Source: Lentzea californiensis (GTDB lineage Bacteria; Actinomycetota; Actinomycetes; Mycobacteriales; Pseudonocardiaceae). From it: a stretch of 64,000 nucleotides of DNA. The notes beneath the pieces were generated by a model that saw only the letters and a program-made list of their open reading frames with translations, was not told the DNA's origin and did no database searches. A program made the translations under genes and the position numbers. Shown piece by piece: positions 25,563 through 33,487 of the stretch. Location: positions 1 through 64,000 of the forward strand of contig NZ_JANBBE010000014.1 in assembly GCF_024648825.1 (NCBI RefSeq). The letters run 5' to 3'. How positions within the stretch are numbered: the first letter of the stretch is position 1; each line of letters opens with the position of its first letter.

Positions 25563-28386
25563 GTGCGGGCGGGGCCCATTGAGCCGGCCACTGGCGCACC
25601 TCTCCCATCTCCCTGGTGCCCAGTCGCGTGAACAGGCCGGCGGCCTCGCGCCAGGAGCGGTCCGCGCCTTCGACGTCCCCCAGACGGGCGTGGACCGCTC
25701 CCAGGTCACGTAATGTCCGAGCCCTCCACAGCGGCAGGCTCAGGTCGTTCCACACCGGCAGCAGGTCGGTCAGCACCACCCGCGCACCCGCGTGGTCTCC
25801 CGCCGCGAGCTTCCACTCGCCCAGCGTGCGGCGCATCAAGGCCTCGCCGAACCGGTCTCCGACGTCGCGGCAGCCGTCCAGCGCCTGCTGGATCAGATCC
25901 GCCGCCGGATCGAGAAAACCCTTGCGCAGCAGCACCTTCGCCCAAGCCTGCGCGGTGTAGCAGCCGAGCAGTTCGTCGCCGGTGCCCGCGACCATCTCGT
26001 GGGCGCGCCGGATGTGGTCCTCGGCCTCGTCCAGCTCACCGCGGGCGCGGTGGACGAGCCCGATCCCGCGCGCAGCCAGCGCCTCACCGCGCCGGCTGCG
26101 CGCCCGGCGGTAGATGGTCTCGGCGAGCCGCAGCGTGCCGAACGCGCCCTCGTCGTCGCCGAGTTCCCGTTTGATGGAGCCGATTCCGTACAGCGCGTGC
26201 GCTTCGCCCTCGAGGTCCTGGGACTTCAGCAGCTCACGGGCCCGGCCCAGGGCCTCCAGCGCGCACGGGTACTGGCCCAGATCGCGGCACACCATGCCGA
26301 TGCCGTTCATCGCGACGGCCTCGCCGCGCTGGTCGCCCAGGTTCGCGAACAACGTCTTCGCGGTGTCGAACCACGACCGCGCCTGCTCCAGGTTGTCGCG
26401 CTTGTAGTGCATCTGCCCGAGGCTGCACCGCAGCACCGCCTCCAGCCGCACGTCCCCGGTCCTCCACACGGCCTCCAGCGCCGCCGTGTGTGTTCGTTCC
26501 CATGCCTCGTAACGGTTTCTGAGCCCGAACCACGCGAACACCAGCACCTCGGCCAGCTGTGACGCGATCTCCGCGAGCCCCAGCTCGGCGGCCCGTTCCA
26601 CGAGCCTGGTCAGCAACGGCTCCTCGCGCGCGAACCAGGCGTCCTTGTCGGTCGGGCGCGCCGCGGACGTGACGACGCCCAGCGAGTCCTGCATGCGCGG
26701 CACGGCCAGGAAGAGCTGCTCGGTCAGGCCGTCCACAGTGGACAGCGCGGCGACCACCGCCCTCCTGACCACGTCCTCGCGTTCCTGCTGCTGGTCTTCC
26801 GCCTCGGCGAGCTCACGGGCGTGCAACCGCACCAGTTCGTGCATCCGGTACCGCGCGCTGCCGATGACGTCGAGCAGCCGTGCGTCGACGAGCTGGTCGA
26901 GCACGTCCTCGTCGAGCAGGTGCGCCCAGAGGAAGCTCGGCACCTCGGGCAGGCCGAGGAACCCGAAGATCCGGTACGCGCGGCGGACGTTCTCGTCGAG
27001 CGCCCGGTAGGTCAGCTCGAGCCCGGCCCGCACCGCGAGGTCGTCCGCGACGAGCTCGTCGAGCCGCGACCGTTCGTCGGACAGCCTCCTCACGAGCTTC
27101 GACACCGGCCAGTGCGCGCGTCCGGCCAGCTTCGCGCCGGTGATCCGCACCGCGAGCGGCAGATATCCGCACAGCCGCGCGACCTCCTGCGCCTGGTCGG
27201 GCTCCGCGGACACCCGGTCGTCGCCGAGGATGCGCTGGAGCAGCGTGACGGCCTCGTCGCCGCTCAGCACGTCCAGCGGGACGCGGCGCACACCTTCGAG
27301 CCCGCACAGCCTGCTGCGGCTGGTGATCAGCGTCAGGCAGCCGGGACTGCCCGGCAGCAGCGGCCGGACCTGCGAGACGCTCGTGACGCCGTCCAGCACG
27401 ATCACCACCCGCCGCCCGCTGACCCTCGCGCGCCAGAGCGCCGCCCGTTCCTCGGCGGACTCCGGGATCCGTTCGCTCGGCACGTCCATGGCGCGCAGCA
27501 ACGCGTCCAGCGCGCCGGACGGTGAGTGCAGGTCGACGAACAGCTGCCCGTCCGGATACCGGTCGGCCAGCCGGTGCGCCGCATGCACCGCGAGCGCCGA
27601 CTTGCCGACGCCCGCCGGCCCTTCGATCCACCACACGCCGCCGTCGCTGTCGAGCAACCTGCCGAGCTCCCGGTCGCGCCCGGTGAAGTCGCCCGCGTCG
27701 CGTGGCAGGTAGTTGCGGCGGCTGTCCCGCGAGCCCTCCAGCACGTCGCGGTAGAGCTTCTGCAGCTGCTCGCCGGGCTCGACCCCGAGCTCGTCGACGA
27801 GCACCTTGCGCGTCTCGCGGAACACCCGCATGGCGTCCGCCCGGCGCCCGGCCCTGGCGAGCGCCGTCATCAGCTGCCCGCGCAGCCGTTCGGCCAGCGG
27901 GTACTCGGCGACGAACGCGCCGAGCCGGTCGATGAGCCCGGCGTGCCGGCCGAGCGCCAGTTCGGCGTCGACCCACGCCTCGGCGGCCGCGAGCCGTTGC
28001 ACGTCGAGCATCTGCGCGAACACGACCGGCGTGCCGCGCCAGAGCTGCAACGCCTGGCTGAGGACGTCGGCCTTCACCTTGAGGTCGGCCTCGTCGCCCG
28101 CTCTGCTCACGAGCTTGCGGAACACGTGCAGGTCGACGCTGTCGGGCTCGGCGCTGAGCACGTACCCCGCCGCGCGGTGCTCGACCGGCAGCCCGGCCCG
28201 GCGCAGGCTGGAGATGTGCACCTGCAGCGACTTGCGCGCCTGCGGTGGCGGCTCCTCACCCCAGATGAGGTCGATGAGCCGTTCGACGGGGACGATCTTC
28301 CCGCACTCGACGGCCAAGACAGCTAGGATCTGCGCGGGCTTCGGCGGCACTGAAGGCTCGACCGGCCCGAGAATCCTGACCTCCAC
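25552..28386 (-). CDS. SARP/AfsR-type regulator with NB-ARC and TPR domains
   Basis: A 944-residue cytoplasmic transcription regulator. Residues 1-80 form a winged helix of OmpR type, 85-220 the bacterial transcriptional activation domain (VDLHVFRKLVSRAG, ELGVEPGEQLQKLYRDVLEG), and about 230-520 an NB-ARC ATPase with P-loop GPAGVGKS at 256-263 and Walker B VVIVLDGVTS. TPR-like repeats (LGQMHYKRDNLEQARSWFDTAKTLF and similar) fill the C-terminal third. AfsR-type proteins activate secondary-metabolite or developmental genes. No biosynthetic cluster is adjacent, so its target may be distant. GTG 28386 has GGGGGCACA upstream. Confidence 0.93.
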   Translation of the reverse strand: MEVRILGPVEPSVPPKPAQILAVLAVECGKIVPVERLIDLIWGEEPPPQARKSLQVHISSLRRAGLPVEHRAAGYVLSAEPDSVDLHVFRKLVSRAGDEADLKVKADVLSQALQLWRGTPVVFAQMLDVQRLAAAEAWVDAELALGRHAGLIDRLGAFVAEYPLAERLRGQLMTALARAGRRADAMRVFRETRKVLVDELGVEPGEQLQKLYRDVLEGSRDSRRNYLPRDAGDFTGRDRELGRLLDSDGGVWWIEGPAGVGKSALAVHAAHRLADRYPDGQLFVDLHSPSGALDALLRAMDVPSERIPESAEERAALWRARVSGRRVVIVLDGVTSVSQVRPLLPGSPGCLTLITSRSRLCGLEGVRRVPLDVLSGDEAVTLLQRILGDDRVSAEPDQAQEVARLCGYLPLAVRITGAKLAGRAHWPVSKLVRRLSDERSRLDELVADDLAVRAGLELTYRALDENVRRAYRIFGFLGLPEVPSFLWAHLLDEDVLDQLVDARLLDVIGSARYRMHELVRLHARELAEAEDQQQEREDVVRRAVVAALSTVDGLTEQLFLAVPRMQDSLGVVTSAARPTDKDAWFAREEPLLTRLVERAAELGLAEIASQLAEVLVFAWFGLRNRYEAWERTHTAALEAVWRTGDVRLEAVLRCSLGQMHYKRDNLEQARSWFDTAKTLFANLGDQRGEAVAMNGIGMVCRDLGQYPCALEALGRARELLKSQDLEGEAHALYGIGSIKRELGDDEGAFGTLRLAETIYRRARSRRGEALAARGIGLVHRARGELDEAEDHIRRAHEMVAGTGDELLGCYTAQAWAKVLLRKGFLDPAADLIQQALDGCRDVGDRFGEALMRRTLGEWKLAAGDHAGARVVLTDLLPVWNDLSLPLWRARTLRDLGAVHARLGDVEGADRSWREAAGLFTRLGTREMGEVRQWPAQWAPPALSR

Positions 28387-28536
28387 TGTGCCCCCACCAG
28401 TGTTGAAGATTCACCGAGTTCTGCACGGCAATGCCAAATTTTGACGCAGCCTGGCTTTCCGGGGTTCCACTTCTGGGTGAATGCACTCGAACGGACGCAG
28501 ATCTGGATGCAACCAGACCAGAGCCCACTCCGTCCA

Positions 28537-28553
28537 GCCCACTTTCAGTGGGC
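28537..28553. terminator. short stem-loop GCCCACT-TTC-AGTGGGC
   Basis: Perfect 7-bp arms lie 26 nt after the mug stop. There is no T-run, so termination strength is uncertain. Confidence 0.4.
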
Positions 28554-28578
28554 ATGAATGTGAACTTTTGTTCTGTTT

Positions 28579-29073
28579 CTACAGGCCGGCTTTGAGCCGC
28601 CCGAACTCCTCGGCCAACGCCGGTAACTGCCAGTGCGCGTTCAGCCCGCTCGGATTGGGCAGGATCCACAGCCTCGCACCACCCACGGTGTCCTGCTGCG
28701 GCCCCACCTGGGCCTTCTTGCGGTTGAAGGCCGCCCGGTACACCGTCACACCGAGTATCGCGAGAACCTTCGGTGAATACCTCTCGACCTTTTCCGCGAG
28801 TTCGATCGCACCTTGATGCATTTCGTCAATTGTTAATTCGTCGGCTCTGGCACTGGGCCGCGCGACGACGTTCGTGATCCCGAGCCCCAGTTCGAGCAGC
28901 TTCTCCTGCTCGGCGGGCGCGAACTGGGAGGGAGTGAAACCGGACAAATGAAGTGCGGGCCAGAACCGGTTTCCCGGCCGCGCGAAGTGGTGCCCGGTGG
29001 CCTCCGACACGAGGCCGGGGTTGATGCCGCAGAAGAGCACTTCGAGGCCGGGCTTGATCACGTCGGCAATCAC
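28579..29073 (-). CDS. mug: G/U (G/T) mismatch-specific DNA glycosylase, Mug family
   Basis: A 164-residue DNA-repair enzyme excising uracil or thymine from mismatches. VLFCGINPGLVSEATGHHFARPGNRFWPALHLSGF contains the GINPG active-site loop and the FxRPGNRFWP segment. ITNVVARPSARADEL and the late motif NPSGLNAHW complete the uracil-DNA glycosylase fold. GTG 29073 gives the family-length N-terminus and lies 7 nt after a TAGGCT box. It is divergent from the broken HAD-like gene, sharing only 38 bp. Confidence 0.9.
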   Translation of the reverse strand: MIADVIKPGLEVLFCGINPGLVSEATGHHFARPGNRFWPALHLSGFTPSQFAPAEQEKLLELGLGITNVVARPSARADELTIDEMHQGAIELAEKVERYSPKVLAILGVTVYRAAFNRKKAQVGPQQDTVGGARLWILPNPSGLNAHWQLPALAEEFGRLKAGL

Positions 29074-29080
29074 GTGGCCA

Positions 29081-29086
29081 AGCCTA
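29081..29086 (-). promoter_or_regulatory. -10 element TAGGCT for mug, leaderless-type
   Basis: TAGGCT on the minus strand ends 7 nt before GTG 29073. Confidence 0.5.
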
Positions 29087-29098
29087 CGAGGTCCGTCG

Positions 29099-29104
29099 TA
29101 GCGT
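29099..29104 (+). promoter_or_regulatory. -10 element TAGCGT, leaderless-type
   Basis: TAGCGT ends 7 nt before GTG 29112. It supports that start for the HAD-like gene rather than GTG 29103. Confidence 0.45.
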
Positions 29105-29111
29105 GCCCGTC

Positions 29112-29573
29112 GTGGCCACGCTCCCGATCCTCTTCCTCGACGTCGACGGCCCGCTGCTCCCGTTCGGCGACGGCGTCCCCGGCACACCGGGCCTGGCCAG
29201 GCTCGACCCGACGCACGGCCCGTGGCTCACCGCCCTGCCGTGTGAGCTGATCTGGGCCACGACCTGGATGGACGAGGCGAACACGCACATCGCGCCCCTG
29301 CTCGGCCTGCCCGCGCTGCCGGTCGCCACCTGGCCGGACGACCCGGGCACCGAGGACGCCGACGCGCGCCAGGGCCTGCACTGGAAGACCCGCGGCCTGG
29401 TCGCGCTGGCGGGCACCAGGCCGTTCGCCTAGGTGGACGACGAGATCAGCGAGAAGGACCGCGCCTGGGTCACCGAGCACCACCACCGAGCCCTGCTGCT
29501 CAAGGTGAACCCGCGCCACGGCCTGACCGACGCCGACTACCTCGAACTCGACGCCTGGCTGCGGGCGACCTAG
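29112..29573 (+). pseudogene. HAD-like hydrolase gene interrupted by an in-frame amber codon
   Basis: The frame begins VATLPILFLDVDGPLLPFG, the HAD motif I Asp-x-Asp. It reads LIWATTWMDEANTHIAPLLGLP and then GTRPFA before TAG at 29430-29432. The same frame continues as VDDEISEKDRAWVTEHHHRALLLKVNPRHGLTDADYLELDAWLRAT to a TAG at 29571-29573. In relatives the interrupted position is expected to be Trp (PFAWVDDE), so a single TGG to TAG change explains the stop. The second part holds HAD motif IV aspartates, so a 106-residue truncated product would be inactive. Readthrough or sequencing error are alternatives. Confidence 0.75.
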
Positions 29574-29878
29574 GCGCCCGCGGGAACGCGCGGACGCGGC
29601 GTCCACATCGTGTAACCGGCCCGGCGCGCGTCCTCCGGCGAGTGGAAGAACGCGTCACCCTTCATCCGCTTGTAGTACGGCGATTCAGGGGTGTGGAACA
29701 TCATCGTGCGCGAGTTCGCCTTGATCGCGGGCGCGGTGGCGGCGGGCTCCTCCATGATCGACAGGGGCTGAACCTCAACGACGGACTCGCGTGAGCGCAT
29801 GGTCAGCCAGGTCAGCAGGACGCCGGCGAGGAACGCGCCCGCGCACAGCAGGAACATCTGGAAGAAGAACCCGAACAC
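29570..29878 (-). CDS. ArfC-like membrane protein with a sunset-type C-terminal domain
   Basis: A 102-residue protein. One N-terminal transmembrane helix (FFFQMFLLCAGAFLAGVLLTWL, residues 4-25) precedes a linker and a C-terminal motif IKANSRTMMFHTPESPYYKRMKGDAFFHSPEDARRAGYTMW. The motif resembles the small domain seen in actinobacterial channel accessory proteins annotated as ArfC, sunset variant. The neighbouring BON-like gene supports an arf-type unit. In mycobacteria the ArfABC proteins support outer-membrane function and ammonia release at acid pH; whether that applies here is unknown. GTG 29878 has AGGAG upstream. Confidence 0.6.
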   Translation of the reverse strand: MFGFFFQMFLLCAGAFLAGVLLTWLTMRSRESVVEVQPLSIMEEPAATAPAIKANSRTMMFHTPESPYYKRMKGDAFFHSPEDARRAGYTMWTPRPRVPAGA

Positions 29879-29888
29879 CGAACAGCTC

Positions 29889-30338
29889 CTAGCCCGTAGT
29901 CGTGAAGTCCTCGTCGACGCGCAGTCCGGGGGCGGCCGAGCGCAGAGCGTCGCTCAGAGAGCCCGCGCGCTCCGGGTCCGCGACGCGTGCCGACGCGGTC
30001 AGGTGTCCTTTGTGGACGACGCCGGTGAAGTCGGTGACGCCGTGCTCCAGCACCGCCGCGAGCAGTGACGCGGCCGCGGCCGGGGTGACGGGCATGCGTT
30101 CGCCCGCGTCGGGGGTGATCACGTCGGTGATCCGGTGGGCCGCGGTCAGCGCTCGCACGGCGTCCACGACCTCCTGCCGTTCCCCGGCCGAGATGGCGGT
30201 GCCCGCCAGCACGATCTCCGACGCGCGCACCGCGAGCACCAGCCGGCCGGACGGAACGGGACGCACCGCGAGACCCACCGAGGCGAGCAACGCCGGCACG
30301 ACCAATGCACCGACGACAACGCGTTGCGGCAACTGCAC
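29889..30338 (-). CDS. ArfA/OmpATb-like BON-domain membrane protein, no OmpA domain
   Basis: A 149-residue protein. One N-terminal hydrophobic segment (VVVGALVVPALLASVGLAV) is followed by an extracytoplasmic domain resembling one BON unit: ASEIVLAGTAISAGERQEVVDAVRALTAAHRITDVITPDAG and a second similar stretch with VTDFTGVVHKGHLTASARV. ArfA/OmpATb has a BON region followed by an OmpA-like domain, which is missing here. It precedes the ArfC-like gene by 10 bp in the same direction. Function by analogy is an envelope channel or stress component. Confidence 0.5.
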   Translation of the reverse strand: MQLPQRVVVGALVVPALLASVGLAVRPVPSGRLVLAVRASEIVLAGTAISAGERQEVVDAVRALTAAHRITDVITPDAGERMPVTPAAAASLLAAVLEHGVTDFTGVVHKGHLTASARVADPERAGSLSDALRSAAPGLRVDEDFTTTG

Positions 30339-30412
30339 GCGCTTGGACTATCCCATCCGGCCGACCAGGTGCCACCGCCTCGGGCGGAACCCCCAGGACA
30401 CCGCGCCCGAAT

Positions 30413-32089
30413 TCACTCGTTCGTGGACACCACTACGGGCTCGCCACCGACGACCAGGCGCCAGTCGGCACCGGCGAACGAGGCGGGGTCCAGCACGCCC
30501 GCCGCCTTGACCCAGGCGATCAGCAGCTCGCGGACCTCCTGCTGCTGGTTGTGCAGCACGGGCGCCGAGGCGATGTGCGGGAAGTCGCCGCCGCCCGCCT
30601 GCCGGTAGTTGTTCACGGCCACGGCGAACTCGAACGAGTCCTCGACCGGCACACCGCCGTACGACAGGCCGAGGATCCGCGAGCCGGCCGGGCGCGAGAC
30701 GTCGATGTCGTAGGTCAGTGGCTCGGTCAGGCCGTAGGCGATGTCGAAGTTGTAGTCGGGCACGTCGTTCGAGATCTCGGCGGCGGAGAACGGGCCCGGC
30801 GAGGACACCTGCCGGAAGTAGCGCGCCGACTCCTCCAGGAGGTCGCGCACCTGTCCGCCGGTCATCCGCACGCCGACCAGCGTGTTGTCGAAGATGTAGA
30901 GCCCGGCGACGTCCCGGATGGACACCTCTCCCGCCGGGATCGCGGCCGCACGGTTGAAGGGCGCGCACAGCGACAGCACGGGCAGCGAGGTGGACTTCGC
31001 GATCTCCAGCGCCTGCACGTGGTTGATGAACCGCAGCGCGGGCGTGTCCTCGAACCGCGACCGCGCCGCCGACATCGCCGAGGCGCAGGTCCCGATGTGC
31101 GAGTTGACGTACGACATGACCCGTTCGTGGTCGTGCCGCAGCAGCCGCACGATCCGCGGGTCCTCCTCCACCGAGGCCGACGACAGCACGGACGACCGCG
31201 ACGTCACCAGTTGCCAGTGCTCGTCGTGGCGCAGGTCGAACTCCATCACCGACAGCCGCTTGCCCGAGAACAACGGCTCGGTGAGCAGCACCGGCCGCCC
31301 GGTCACCTTGTTCGTCACGAACCGCGAGGGGATCTCCACGTGCGCGTGGCCGACGAGGACCGCGTCGATGCCCGGCACGGTCTCGGCCAGCAGTTCGGAG
31401 CAGTTCTCCGGGAACGGCACCTGGTCGCCCAGCGACGACGACAGGTCGGCCCCGGAGTGCGCCACCACGATCACCAGGTCCGACTTGTGCCGGAGCTCCG
31501 GCACCCAGTGCAGCGCCTGCTCGACCAGCCCGGGGAACGTCAGCGCCCCGTCGACGTGGGCGCGGTCCCACACGGCGATGCCGGGGTTCGTCAGCCCGAG
31601 GATGCCGACCCGCAACGGCGGCCCGCCCGTGCGCCACAGCGTCTTCACCACGTACGGCTGGAACGCGGGCAGGCCGGTCGCCACGTCCAGGGCGTTCGCC
31701 GCCAGCAGCGGGAACTCCAGCTGCCGCTCGAAGGTCCGCAGCACGGACAGCCCGTAGTTGAACTCGTGGTTCCCCAGCGCGGCGGCGGTGTAGCCGATGG
31801 CGTTCATCGCGGCGGCCATGGGATGCGTGTGCGCACCGCGCGTGATCGGCTCGACCTTCGCGTAGTAGTGCGCGAGCGGTGTGCCCTGGATGGTGTCACC
31901 GGCGTCGAGCAGCAACGTGCGATGCCGTCCCACGGCCGCACGCACGTCGTTCACCAGGGTCGAGATCTTCGCGAGCCCGACGTCGTTGTGCGCGAAGTCG
32001 TCGTACTCGCGGTTGAGGTAGTAGTCCCAGTTGAACAGGTTGCCGTGCAGGTCCGTCGACCCCATCACAGTCAGTGTGAACGTGCGCAC
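30413..32089 (-). CDS. bifunctional metallophosphatase / 5'-nucleotidase
   Basis: A 558-residue protein with an N-terminal calcineurin-like metallophosphatase domain: LTVMGSTDLHGNLFNWD (Asp-x-His), LLLDAGDTIQGTPL, GNHEFNYG, VVAHSGAD and VLVGHAHVEI. The C-terminal 5'-nucleotidase domain carries DVAGLYIFDNTLVGVRMTGGQVRDLLEESARYF and AVNNYRQAGGGDFP. It should hydrolyse nucleoside 5'-phosphates or cyclic nucleotides. Such enzymes are often exported, yet no signal peptide is visible. GTG 32089 lies 7 nt after GGAGG; GTG 32098 would be too close to it. Confidence 0.93.
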   Translation of the reverse strand: MRTFTLTVMGSTDLHGNLFNWDYYLNREYDDFAHNDVGLAKISTLVNDVRAAVGRHRTLLLDAGDTIQGTPLAHYYAKVEPITRGAHTHPMAAAMNAIGYTAAALGNHEFNYGLSVLRTFERQLEFPLLAANALDVATGLPAFQPYVVKTLWRTGGPPLRVGILGLTNPGIAVWDRAHVDGALTFPGLVEQALHWVPELRHKSDLVIVVAHSGADLSSSLGDQVPFPENCSELLAETVPGIDAVLVGHAHVEIPSRFVTNKVTGRPVLLTEPLFSGKRLSVMEFDLRHDEHWQLVTSRSSVLSSASVEEDPRIVRLLRHDHERVMSYVNSHIGTCASAMSAARSRFEDTPALRFINHVQALEIAKSTSLPVLSLCAPFNRAAAIPAGEVSIRDVAGLYIFDNTLVGVRMTGGQVRDLLEESARYFRQVSSPGPFSAAEISNDVPDYNFDIAYGLTEPLTYDIDVSRPAGSRILGLSYGGVPVEDSFEFAVAVNNYRQAGGGDFPHIASAPVLHNQQQEVRELLIAWVKAAGVLDPASFAGADWRLVVGGEPVVVSTNE

Positions 32090-32154
32090 GCCGCTCACCT
32101 CCGGTTGTGGTCGGGCTGATCACCCGACCATAACCGCTCACACTTGACCCCAAA

Positions 32155-32652
32155 TCACCTCGTGGGCGGGGCCTGTCCGGCCCGCTGGCCACGCTGACCA
32201 GGTTCGACGACGCTGGAGGCGACGAACTTGCCGTCTTCTGTGGTGGCGATCACCGTCACGGTGTCCCCCTTCTCGACACCTTCGGCCACGGTGTCCGCGT
32301 CGACCACGTACGTCTTCGTGTAGCCGTCGGTGGACTTCACCTCGACGGACGAGTCGCTGATCGCGGTGACCTCACCGGTCTGGAACTCGCCGTGCGTCGT
32401 GGTGCCGGTCCCGAGGCCGAAGCCGCCGCGCATGCCGCCCTGGCCGTCCGGCGGTGCGCCGCCCATGCCGCCGGCGCCGGTCTGCTGGTTCGTGCCGCCG
32501 GCGGCGTGGATGGCGACGCCACCGGCACCGGCGATCGCGACGGCGATGGCCACGGCCGCCACCGTCTTCTTCGCGGTCCACGCCGGCCGAGCCGCGGGCT
32601 CTGCAGCGGGCTGGGGTGCTGCGCCCCACTCCGGGGACTGTTGTTCGGTCAT
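32155..32652 (-). CDS. small membrane-anchored protein, DUF5666-like domain
   Basis: A 165-residue protein. A Pro/Ala-rich cytoplasmic N-terminus precedes one transmembrane helix (TVAAVAIAVAIAGAGGVAIHAAG, about 30-52), a Gly/Met-rich linker (GAGGMGGAPPDGQGGMRGG) and a C-terminal beta-rich domain (GEVTAISDSSVEVKSTDGYTKTYVVDADTVAEGVEKGDTVTVIAT). That last part resembles DUF5666/OB-like extracellular domains. It is divergent from the two-component system and is a natural candidate target. ATG 32652 is chosen over GTG 32661. Confidence 0.7.
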   Translation of the reverse strand: MTEQQSPEWGAAPQPAAEPAARPAWTAKKTVAAVAIAVAIAGAGGVAIHAAGGTNQQTGAGGMGGAPPDGQGGMRGGFGLGTGTTTHGEFQTGEVTAISDSSVEVKSTDGYTKTYVVDADTVAEGVEKGDTVTVIATTEDGKFVASSVVEPGQRGQRAGQAPPTR

Positions 32653-32686
32653 GAGAGCCACCGTGTCGGTGCCGGCTGTGCCGAAC

Positions 32687-32729
32687 CTGTGAGCGCAGTA
32701 GGCCTGAGCTGTGCAGATCGCTCACAGCT
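32687..32729. promoter_or_regulatory. inverted repeats in the divergent promoter of the two-component system
   Basis: CTGTGAGCG (32687-32695) mirrors CGCTCACAG (32719-32727) and, nested, AGCTGTG (32707-32713) mirrors CACAGCT (32723-32729). The region between the divergent starts at 32652 and 32762 is a plausible binding site for the response regulator. Confidence 0.5.
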
Positions 32730-32761
32730 GGTACACAGGATCCGCGTTCACGATGGGAGCC

Positions 32762-33487
32762 ATGCGCGCGATGAAGACCGAACTCCGCCGGCCGGACGGG
32801 CAGCCCGTGCGGGTGCTCGTCGTCGACGACGAGTCCACTCTGGCCGAGTTGATGTCGATGGCGCTGCGCATGGAGAAGTGGGACGTGCGCACGGCGCTCG
32901 ACGGCACGACGGCGGTGCGGACCGCGCGCGAGTTCCGCCCGGACGTCGTGGTGCTCGACGTGATGCTGCCCGACTTCGACGGCTTCGAGGTGCTGCGCCG
33001 GATGCGCGCGGAGGCCCCGATCCTGCCGGTGCTGTTCCTGACGGCGAAGGACGCGGTGGAGGACCGCATCGCGGGGCTCACCGCGGGCGGCGACGACTAC
33101 GTCACCAAGCCGTTCTCGCTGGAGGAGGTCGTGCTGCGGCTGCGCGCACTGCTGCGGCGCACGGGCGTGACCGACGCGGACGCGGGCACCCGGCTGGTCG
33201 TCGGCGACCTGTCGCTGAACGAGGACACCCGCGAGGTCGAACGCGCCGGCACCTCGATCGACCTGACGGCGACGGAGTTCGAGCTGCTGCGCTACCTGAT
33301 GCGCAACCCGAAGCGCGTGCTGAGCAAGGCCCAGATCCTGGACCGCGTGTGGAGCTACGACTTCGGCGGCCAGGCGAACATCGTCGAGCTCTACATCTCG
33401 TACCTGCGCAAGAAGATCGACGCCGGCCGCACCCCGATGATCCACACGATGCGAGGCGCCGGTTATGTCCTCAAGCCTGCGTCCTAG
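32762..33487 (+). CDS. OmpR-family response regulator
   Basis: A 241-residue regulator. The receiver domain has LVVDDEST, the phospho-acceptor Asp 66 in VVVLDVMLPD, LFLTAKD with Thr, and YVTKPFSLEE with Lys. The winged-helix effector contains LTATEFELLRYLMRNPKRVLSKAQILDRVWSYDF and RTPMIHTMRGAGYVLKP. Its stop overlaps the kinase start by 23 nt. The start is uncertain: ATG 32762 and 32771 are both close to GGGAG at 32755-32759, and ATG 32753 is also in frame. Binding sites probably lie in the inverted repeats just upstream. Confidence 0.93.
   Translation: MRAMKTELRRPDGQPVRVLVVDDESTLAELMSMALRMEKWDVRTALDGTTAVRTAREFRPDVVVLDVMLPDFDGFEVLRRMRAEAPILPVLFLTAKDAVEDRIAGLTAGGDDYVTKPFSLEEVVLRLRALLRRTGVTDADAGTRLVVGDLSLNEDTREVERAGTSIDLTATEFELLRYLMRNPKRVLSKAQILDRVWSYDFGGQANIVELYISYLRKKIDAGRTPMIHTMRGAGYVLKPAS

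Noticed and set aside
25552..28386. Secondary-metabolite cluster around the SARP regulator
   Set aside because: Neighbours are peptidase-like and repair genes; no polyketide, peptide or terpene synthase is present.
29430..29432. Pyrrolysine or other recoding at the amber codon
   Set aside because: No recoding machinery is in the window and these are rare in actinobacteria; nonsense mutation is simpler.
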